Part shown: piece after piece, positions 58,457-64,000 of the stretch | Position numbering within the stretch: the first letter of the stretch is position 1 | How the letters are laid out: the number at the start of each line of letters is the position of its first letter | NCBI GenBank assembly: GCA_023409535.1 | Contig: JAEYGZ010000037.1 | Location: 186,001-250,000, forward strand | DNA length: 64,000 bases | Source: Bacillota bacterium | GTDB lineage: Bacteria; Bacillota; Clostridia; Lachnospirales; Lachnospiraceae | Reading direction: 5' to 3' | Program-made: the position numbers and the translations under genes | Notes under the pieces: generated by a model | What the model was told of the DNA's origin: nothing | Databases searched by the model: none | Seen by the model: the letters and a program-made list of their open reading frames with translations, nothing else

Positions 58457-58485
58457 ATTATATCGTTTGAAATTTTGTGGTACAA
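58457..58485 (-). promoter_or_regulatory. Promoter of gap
   Basis: On the minus strand, TTGTAC and TATAAT are spaced by 17 bases, about 50 bases before the gap start. It diverges from the araC-type gene on the plus strand. Confidence 0.78.
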
Positions 58486-58527
58486 TGTCATAAGTGAAAC
58501 ACTTAACTATACTATCTGTAAGGAGGA

Positions 58528-58641
58528 TAGTGTGAATTATAAAAGGCATAATTCACACGTTGAATTTGTCTCTGACCAATGCGAAGGCAAAGCTTTCACA
58601 TCCCAAATTCGCAGATAATGGCAGAATGGAGGATTAGTATG
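58528..58641 (+). repeat. Dispersed palindromic element, copy B (complete)
   Basis: It holds the perfect 11-bp hairpin GTGTGAATTAT/ATAATTCACAC (58530-58558), then a right module nearly identical to copy A (GACCAATGCGAA, AAAGCTTTCACATCCCAAAT). It ends in AATGGCAGAATGGAGG and the ATG of the AraC-type gene, so the SD and start codon are part of the repeat. It is also a candidate leader RNA for that gene. Confidence 0.85.
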
Positions 58642-59493
58642 CCGCAAGTTGACCGCCATAAAAACAGAATTGTTCCTATTGAATTTATTTCAGCTGAAGG
58701 TTTTAATGCCCTTCCTTATAAGGAACGGTTTACTCTGGTTTTTATTACCTGCGGAAGTATAGCCGGAAGATTAAATCAACGCCCGGTTACTATTGATGCT
58801 CCCGGTATTCTTTGTCTGTCAAAAGAGGATACCTTTCAAATATTTGAGAAGCATAACGTCAGTGCCCAGTCATTTTGCTTCCACCCGGATTTTCTAAGCT
58901 CGCTGCCTTTATCAGAGACACAGAACTATGTTTCCGGCAATCTGAGAATAGAGACAGGCTTAGCTCTTTTTCGAAGAGACGGCGCACACACCGGTGTGCC
59001 TAATGTCACCGGGAAGGCATATCCTCAGTTATTCGAATGGTTCTTTGTGCTTGGAACGGAAGTATATGCGCAAAGTGATGCACTTTGGGCTTGCAGAATA
59101 AAAAGGTACCTGATACAAATTCTGGGCATGCTTGAGGATTTAAGCCACGAAAGCGAACAATCGCCTGTGGATTTAGTATTAGAATATATACACACAAACT
59201 ATTCTGATAAAATTACTTTAGAGGATTTGATTCGCTGTGCGCATTTGAACCGGGTGTCTCTGAATAAGATGTTTCAGGAAAGATGCGGGTATACAGCAAT
59301 GGGTTATTTGCTGTCGCATCGGCTGAAGGTCGCCGGAGAGCTTCTGACCCATACCGATATGAGACTGAATGAAATCGCTCGCTCTACAGGGTTTGAGTAT
59401 GATACCTATTTCATCAAGCAGTTCACTGCCAAAAAAGGAATTTCGCCCACGGCATATCGCGTGAATACCCGTAAGCTGGCTGCTGCTCTGTAA
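58639..59493 (+). CDS. AraC-family transcriptional regulator
   Basis: A 284-residue regulator. The N-terminal half looks like a cupin-type sensor with no recognised ligand (AGRLNQRPVTIDAPGILCLS). The C-terminal 100 residues hold two helix-turn-helix motifs (ITLEDLIRCAHLNRVSLNKM; LNEIARSTGFEYDTYFIKQF, then GISPTAYR). The ATG at 58639 lies at the end of the dispersed element and has GGAGG before it. No adjacent target operon on the same strand is obvious; gap is divergent and could be a target. Confidence 0.88.
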   Translation: MPQVDRHKNRIVPIEFISAEGFNALPYKERFTLVFITCGSIAGRLNQRPVTIDAPGILCLSKEDTFQIFEKHNVSAQSFCFHPDFLSSLPLSETQNYVSGNLRIETGLALFRRDGAHTGVPNVTGKAYPQLFEWFFVLGTEVYAQSDALWACRIKRYLIQILGMLEDLSHESEQSPVDLVLEYIHTNYSDKITLEDLIRCAHLNRVSLNKMFQERCGYTAMGYLLSHRLKVAGELLTHTDMRLNEIARSTGFEYDTYFIKQFTAKKGISPTAYRVNTRKLAAAL

Positions 59494-59541
59494 GAAATAA
59501 CATTATTGTATTTGCAAGGAATTATCTGCTGTATTTATTTG

Positions 59542-59564
59542 AGGGGGAGCCTGAGGCTTCCCCT
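59542..59564 (+). terminator. Hairpin after the AraC-type gene
   Basis: AGGGGGAGCC pairs with GGCTTCCCCT (with a G-T pair) across a 3-nt loop, followed by ATTCTTAT, a weak T-run. Confidence 0.6.
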
Positions 59565-59614
59565 ATTCTTATAGCGGTACAGGAAGGATAACGTTTGTTA
59601 TGAAAGAATTTATA

Positions 59615-59683
59615 TTAGGTACCTAAAATTAAACTTGACGCCATAGTAATGATATGCTATTCTATCTATAGTTAGGTACCTAA
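59615..59683 (+). promoter_or_regulatory. Promoter flanked by two identical operators (MarR operon)
   Basis: The perfect palindrome TTAGGTACCTAA occurs at 59615-59626 and 59672-59683. Between them lie TTGACG (59635-59640) and TATTCT (59658-59663), 17 bases apart. Both palindromes are followed by a near-identical A/T stretch ending ATTAAAC. The arrangement fits repression or looping by the MarR-type regulator encoded directly downstream. Confidence 0.8.
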
Positions 59684-59706
59684 TATTAAACAAGGAGGAA
59701 TTTAAT

Positions 59707-60336
59707 ATGAATAACAATAACTATGGCAGCAGCAACGAAAACAACAATAGCAACAGTAACGAAGCTTCGAAGCTTGTGTCTGAAAAATTATACTCACTGC
59801 TTTTACGCTGTTCCCATGCACTTAGCAGGGGACATCATCAGCACACCGGGATTCATCCCGGACAGCAGCGGGTATTATCTTTGCTTGCGGCAAATGATAA
59901 AATCACGCAGCATGATCTTTTGGACATAATGCAGATCCGCGCGGCTTCTTTGAGCGAGTTACTGACCAAATTGGAGAGTAAAGGACTGATTGCTCGGATG
60001 AAGACCGACGGAACCAAGCGTGGTATGGATGTTGAAATTACCGAGCTGGGTGAAATGGCTGCAGCCGAATACGCACGTAATCGACAGGAGGCGACAGGAG
60101 AGCTGTTCTCCGTATTGTCGGAAGAGGAACAAAAGCAGCTGGTTCTTTTATTAAGCAAGCTTATTGAGAATTGGAATAATCTTCAGCATGGCCAGGAATG
60201 GGAACTTAACCGCTTTCATGGGCATGGAGGGCATGGTCACGAAGGATATGGTCACGAAGGCCACCATCATGACAGAGATCATCGTGATATGTTTATGCAC
60301 CGCCGGAATGGGCATTGGAACCGGGAGACACAATAA
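59707..60336 (+). CDS. MarR-family regulator with Asn-rich head and His-rich tail
   Basis: A 209-residue regulator. The central winged helix (about 50-140) has ITQHDLLDIMQIRAASLSEL and the wing SKGLIARMKTDGTKRG-type sequence. Residues 2-20 are an Asn/Ser-rich head. The last 40 residues are a His/Gly-rich tail (FHGHGGHGHEGYGHEGHHHD), which looks like a metal-binding extension. It shares an operon with a DtxR-like protein, so metal-responsive control is plausible. SD AAGGAGG. The promoter carries two palindromic operators. Confidence 0.88.
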   Translation: MNNNNYGSSNENNNSNSNEASKLVSEKLYSLLLRCSHALSRGHHQHTGIHPGQQRVLSLLAANDKITQHDLLDIMQIRAASLSELLTKLESKGLIARMKTDGTKRGMDVEITELGEMAAAEYARNRQEATGELFSVLSEEEQKQLVLLLSKLIENWNNLQHGQEWELNRFHGHGGHGHEGYGHEGHHHDRDHRDMFMHRRNGHWNRETQ

Positions 60337-60356
60337 TAATGGAAGGGAGTATATCA

Positions 60357-60722
60357 ATGAGCACTGCTACAGCATCCAAGGAAAACTATCTGAAGACCAT
60401 TCTGCGAATTGAACGGGAGAGAGGCTATGTCCGCGCTTCAGAAATAGCAGAGTATATGAAGGTTACCCGCCCAAGCGTATCCACTGCTGTTCATCAATTA
60501 GAACAGCAGGAGTATATTTTAATTCACAGTGATCACAGCATTTCGTTGACACCGACCGGACTTAAGCTTGCAGAGACCGTTTTGGATCGTTATGAAACCT
60601 TTTTTCGATTTTTTATATCACTGGGTGTCCCGGGGGATATTGCCTCTGTAGATGCAGGACGAATAGAACATGCCATCAGTGACGATACCTTTATGCTTTT
60701 TAAGAAAACAGTTGCAATATAA
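60357..60722 (+). CDS. DtxR/MntR-like regulator, short form
   Basis: A 121-residue protein with the DtxR-type winged helix (ENYLKTILRIERERGYVRAS, MKVTRPSVSTAVHQLEQQEY) and the start of the dimer/metal domain. Aligned by eye with DtxR and MntR, the ligand pair E-H is kept (GRIEHAISDD), but the His of the first helix is Tyr (LDRYETFF) and the DtxR Cys102 / MntR Glu99 position is Gly. It lacks an SH3-like C-terminal domain. The ATG at 60357 follows GGAAGGGAG, 20 bases after the MarR gene. Confidence 0.8.
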   Translation: MSTATASKENYLKTILRIERERGYVRASEIAEYMKVTRPSVSTAVHQLEQQEYILIHSDHSISLTPTGLKLAETVLDRYETFFRFFISLGVPGDIASVDAGRIEHAISDDTFMLFKKTVAI

Positions 60723-60773
60723 AAGTATTCGGATGTAAACTAATTCATAACATGGTTGCACAGGGGGTAACAA

Positions 60774-61442
60774 ATGAAACGAAATATCAGTCTGAATGAA
60801 ATATCCGACGGAAAATTATATAATACGGATGATCTGGTGGAAGCCAGCTGTAACGGCTGCAAGGGCCAGGCCGCCTGCTGCCATGGGATGGGTAATTCGA
60901 TTATTCTTGATCCATATGACGTTTATCGAATTACGGCGCATCTTCATAGGACCTTCCAGGAGCTGCTTTCCGATAAGATAGAGCTGAATATCGTGGATGG
61001 GATTATACTGCCCAACCTTAAGATGACGGGTGACGCTGAAGGCTGTACCTTTCTGGGCAGAGACGGGAAATGCACGGTCCATGTAAGCCGTCCGGGTATC
61101 TGCAGAATTTTTCCTCTTGGCCGGTATTATGAGAAGCATAGCTTTAAATATATTCTGCAGGTCAACGAATGTGCAAATGCTTCAAAGACCATGACGAAGA
61201 TCAGCAAATGGATTGATACGCCGGAGCTTAAGAAAAACGAACAATTTTTGATAGATTGGCATTATTTTTTAAATGGTATTGAGGATATCATAAATAATAC
61301 TCAGGATCAGGTTTTGATTAAGAATTTTAATATGTATCTGCTGAACAGTTTTTATGTGAAGCAATATGAGACTGACCGGGAATTTTATACTCAGTTTTAT
61401 GAACGGCTGGACAAAGTAAAGGAGGCCCTGAATATTGTTTGA
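60774..61442 (+). CDS. YkgJ-family cysteine-cluster protein
   Basis: A 222-residue protein with the YkgJ pattern: C26-x2-C29 and C35-C36 (SCNGCKGQAACCHG), then GCTFLGRDGKCTVHVSRPGI and CRIFPLGR. The eight or so Cys probably hold a metal or Fe-S cluster; the biochemical role of the family is not settled. It follows the two metal-type regulators and may be part of their regulon, though it has its own spacer (about 50 bases). SD is GGGGG. Confidence 0.82.
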   Translation: MKRNISLNEISDGKLYNTDDLVEASCNGCKGQAACCHGMGNSIILDPYDVYRITAHLHRTFQELLSDKIELNIVDGIILPNLKMTGDAEGCTFLGRDGKCTVHVSRPGICRIFPLGRYYEKHSFKYILQVNECANASKTMTKISKWIDTPELKKNEQFLIDWHYFLNGIEDIINNTQDQVLIKNFNMYLLNSFYVKQYETDREFYTQFYERLDKVKEALNIV

Positions 61443-61584
61443 ATTCCGACCCGGATGTGGTATATTTCGTAAGATATAATTAACCCAATACTAACATAAA
61501 GCTGATAGTTCATTGGTTTTTTGATTGCTATAATGGAAAAAACATATATTTTCGCAGCTGATTTTTGTACTTAGGAGGAATAGA

Positions 61585-63078
61585 ATGAAGCAGGATAATA
61601 AAGATGTGATTGTCAGGATGGATTATTCCAGGCCAAATTTAATTAATTACAGTTTTACCGGCGGTATTGTAGCGGTGCTGATCGTAACGAACCTATTGAA
61701 CGGTGCTTATATTACATGCCTGGCATTGGCAGCAGCATTTATTCTTTCTTCTATTCTTTTCTGGATTAAGCCGATCCCGCAGTTTGCTAAAAGCCTTTTG
61801 CTGCCGCTGTCCCCCGCTCTTATGAATATGACCTTGGTTTTGATTGAAAAGGAATCCATGACCTTCTACTCGGTTATGATTTTCTGCATGATTATGGGCG
61901 GGCTGTATTATCAGAAGAAATTGATTCTGCTTCATACTGTTATCATCAATATTATGACATTGCTTCCGATTTTCATTTTAAATAACGGATTAATGGATAC
62001 GAGCTTTACAGCGATGGAGGGAATAGACCATTTATTTCGTATTGATGTCGGTGCCTTTACCCTGTATTTGCTGGTTCGAAGAGGATTTCAGTATATTTAC
62101 GATGCGACCGCTGCGAAGCAGGAAGCGGAAGGGTTGCTGGGAAAGCTTAACGACATTATGGCTTCCTCACGAAGGACGATGGCATCCCTGGATCAGGGAA
62201 TTATCCATACCGGGGAAGCTGTGAAGGAGATGGGTGCCTCAAGCACCGCTGTTATGGCGGCTGCGATACAGATGGCGGAAGGAATAACACAGCAATCTCA
62301 GTTTGCCGGTGAGGTCAGTACTTTGGCTGACCAATCTCTGGGCAGATTACAGGAAACCAGAACCTTCTCCGCTGCCACAGTGGACAGGGCTGATCAGCTG
62401 TCCCACCTGGTAGAAGAGAACCTGCTGCAAATTAATCAGATGCATGAAGAGATGAATCATATTTACCGCAGTACGGATGAGACGCATTCTACGGTATTGG
62501 AGCTTCAGGATAAGATGGTGAATGTTAATAATCTTCTTGGCGATATCACCGGAATTGCCGAAAGAACGAACCTGTTGGCACTGAATGCTTCCATTGAGGC
62601 TGCGAGAGCCGGGATACAGGGAAAGGGTTTTGCGGTAGTTGCGGAAGAGGTTAAAAAGCTGGCTGCCCTGACGCATCACACGGCTTCCAATATTGTTACA
62701 ATCGTAGAAGGAATCAATACCTCAGCCGATCATACCTTGAATCAAGTGTCCTCCGAGAAAGCTTCCATTGAAACCGGCAGCAGGATCATGGATAGTTTAC
62801 GGAAAAGCTATGGACAGCTGCAGGAGGGGTTCTTATTCCTGAACAGGGAAATTAACCGGGAGGATGAGTATATTGATGAAGTTGCCGGCAATTACACACG
62901 GATTATGGCATCTATCAGGCAAATTACGGATATTTCCCTTGATCATTCTGCAGCCGCACAGGAAATCTGTGCTTCTATTGAGGATCAGAACACCCATCTG
63001 ACTCATATAGACGAACAGATGCATTCCTTGAAGGAGGAAGCCTCAGCCCTAAGCGAGAAAATCAGGGAAGAGCAGTAG
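61585..63078 (+). CDS. Methyl-accepting chemotaxis protein, membrane-embedded sensor
   Basis: A 497-residue chemoreceptor. Residues 15 to about 175 contain six membrane helices with almost no external domain, so it may sense a membrane or intracellular state. No HAMP is obvious. The signalling domain starts near 195, and its tip lies at about 320-360 (ERTNLLALNASIEAARAGIQ). The preceding spacer is A+T rich. SD TTAGGAGG. Confidence 0.92.
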   Translation: MKQDNKDVIVRMDYSRPNLINYSFTGGIVAVLIVTNLLNGAYITCLALAAAFILSSILFWIKPIPQFAKSLLLPLSPALMNMTLVLIEKESMTFYSVMIFCMIMGGLYYQKKLILLHTVIINIMTLLPIFILNNGLMDTSFTAMEGIDHLFRIDVGAFTLYLLVRRGFQYIYDATAAKQEAEGLLGKLNDIMASSRRTMASLDQGIIHTGEAVKEMGASSTAVMAAAIQMAEGITQQSQFAGEVSTLADQSLGRLQETRTFSAATVDRADQLSHLVEENLLQINQMHEEMNHIYRSTDETHSTVLELQDKMVNVNNLLGDITGIAERTNLLALNASIEAARAGIQGKGFAVVAEEVKKLAALTHHTASNIVTIVEGINTSADHTLNQVSSEKASIETGSRIMDSLRKSYGQLQEGFLFLNREINREDEYIDEVAGNYTRIMASIRQITDISLDHSAAAQEICASIEDQNTHLTHIDEQMHSLKEEASALSEKIREEQ

Positions 63079-63213
63079 AGCCGGATACGAAATAGAAATA
63101 AAATACGGCTAAATATAACAAAATAATAAATTATATGAACAAATTCGACCTGAATCTCATAGGATAAAGTATACGGTATTTATATTTTATTATATGAATC
63201 AGGAGGTATAACC

Positions 63214-63714
63214 TTGTTTTCTTTCCAACCCTCAGACCGTTTTAAGAATTGTGACAATAAATTCTGCAATAATATTCAAATACCGTGCCTGCCCATCAGG
63301 GGGCCAAAGCCCTTTGACCAGATTCTGTTTTATATACACAAATCCATTGTTGATGAGGCAACTGCCATTGAATTTTATTGCCATTTACTGAAGGAGTGCC
63401 CGGGAAAAATCCACCGGGAGTTTATTGAAGGTATCATAGAGGACGAACGGGAACACCTGGACATATTTACAAAGCTTTTCTGCTATTATACCGATGAGAT
63501 ACCAAAGTATGATTGCAAACCGATTGGTTTCCCGTGCTATAAGGAAGGATTGCTGCTCGCTATGCTGGGAGAGCTTGAAGCGGTGGAATTTTACCGCAAT
63601 GTCCAGCTGTCAACCACGGACCAGCTCATTATTGATATTTATTTTATGGTTATGGTGGATGAACAGTCCCATGCGACTCTGTTCAGTACTTTGCTGGGTT
63701 CCAGTAAATGCTAG
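63214..63714 (+). CDS. Ferritin-like / rubrerythrin-type protein
   Basis: A 166-residue protein starting with TTG after AGGAGG. After an N-terminal Cys-containing segment (C13, C18, C25), residues 37-165 fold as a four-helix bundle: DEATAIEFY, EDEREHLDIF (E78-x2-H81), GELEAVEFY and VDEQSHATLF (E150-x2-H153). These E and ExxH motifs fit a diiron site. It may store iron or reduce peroxide, suiting an anaerobe with oxygen-type sensing. It shares CTAG with the convergent next gene. Confidence 0.8.
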   Translation: MFSFQPSDRFKNCDNKFCNNIQIPCLPIRGPKPFDQILFYIHKSIVDEATAIEFYCHLLKECPGKIHREFIEGIIEDEREHLDIFTKLFCYYTDEIPKYDCKPIGFPCYKEGLLLAMLGELEAVEFYRNVQLSTTDQLIIDIYFMVMVDEQSHATLFSTLLGSSKC

Positions 63715-64000
63715 ATCCACCCGCCATCCAACCCGATGATCTGGCCGGTCAGGTATTCATTCTTATATGCAAGATGATATACCAGATCGGCTACTTCTTC
63801 TGCGCGTCCCAGGCGGCTTGCCGGGATTTCTTCAATTAGCTGCATCAGCTCCGAATCCTCAAGAAACCGGTTCATCTCTGTATCGATAGCTCCGCAGGCG
63901 ACTGCATTAACCTGAACATTGCTTGGCGCAAGCTCCTTGGCCAGGGCTTTGGTAAGTGCGTTCATACCACCCTTGGAAGCGGAGTAGGCAACCTCGCAGG
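63711..64000 (-). CDS. Short-chain dehydrogenase/reductase (C-terminal part)
   Basis: Read on the minus strand from the window edge, this is the last 95 or so residues of an SDR: the catalytic Tyr-x3-Lys in VAYSASKGGMNALTKALAKE, then VNAVACGAIDTEM, and the SDR end LTGQIIGLDGGWI. It resembles FabG-type 3-oxoacyl reductases, but the N-terminal cofactor fold is beyond the window. Its stop overlaps that of the ferritin-like gene. Confidence 0.85.
   Translation of the reverse strand, partial: CEVAYSASKGGMNALTKALAKELAPSNVQVNAVACGAIDTEMNRFLEDSELMQLIEEIPASRLGRAEEVADLVYHLAYKNEYLTGQIIGLDGGWI

Overview
The window looks like the chromosome of an anaerobic, low-to-medium-GC Firmicute of class Clostridia, most likely family Lachnospiraceae. 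The grounds are the S10-spc-alpha ribosomal gene order, zinc-ribbon forms of S14 and L36, strong AAGGAGG ribosome binding sites, frequent TTG/GTG starts, a KOW-domain gene between map and infA, and the types of sensors present. The family assignment is inferred from protein style; no search was run.

Layout. 1-3002: the end of a FecE-type ABC transporter ATPase, followed by overlapping NifH-, NifD- and short NifK-like genes. This is a nitrogenase-like reductase linked to uptake, not a nitrogen-fixation cluster. 3201-4994: a chemoreceptor whose sensor is a haem H-NOX domain with every residue expected for O2 binding. 5254-8510: an rRNA-type methyltransferase, then an ECF sigma factor with its membrane anti-sigma partner behind a candidate autoregulated promoter. 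8704-12854: a GtrA-YfhO-GtrB operon for cell-envelope glycosylation. 12855-30331: the ribosomal superoperon (rpsJ to rplQ, with secY, adk, map, infA and rpoA), with several hairpin-rich or repeat-containing spacers. 30367-31187: two unknown genes on the opposite strand, placed between rplQ and the ECF transporter genes. 31746-35195: ecfA1-ecfA2-ecfT-truA.

35415-53460 is an exopolysaccharide cluster of about 18 kb set between truA and rplM-rpsI, genes that are usually neighbours. It has an initiating phosphoglycosyltransferase, a UDP-sugar dehydrogenase, several glycosyltransferases, a polymerase, a flippase, decayed acetyltransferase and UDP-galactopyranose mutase fragments, a secreted Ig-like protein, and a phosphatase-copolymerase-tyrosine kinase control module. 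The phosphatase is unusually fused to a secreted, membrane-anchored N-terminal region. The central part (about 39.9-48.6 kb) is visibly richer in A+T and is probably acquired.

Directly after rpsI lies a 2.8-kb island (54446-57240). It is bounded by a duplication of the rpsI 3' end and its terminator, and contains the C-terminal remnant of a tyrosine recombinase plus two accessory genes. Beyond it are gapdh (minus strand), an AraC regulator, a MarR-DtxR-like regulator pair under a promoter flanked by two identical palindromes, a YkgJ-type cysteine-cluster protein, a second chemoreceptor, a ferritin-like protein and the end of a short-chain dehydrogenase.

The most novel signals are: (1) a dispersed element of about 115 bp, present three times (25046, 33484, 58528), which in two copies itself supplies the Shine-Dalgarno sequence and start codon of the next gene; (2) the rpsI-targeted integrative remnant; (3) the nitrogenase-like operon whose beta-like subunit lacks P-cluster cysteines; (4) the His-tailed MarR / DtxR-like pair. 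No rRNA, tRNA or CRISPR array was seen.
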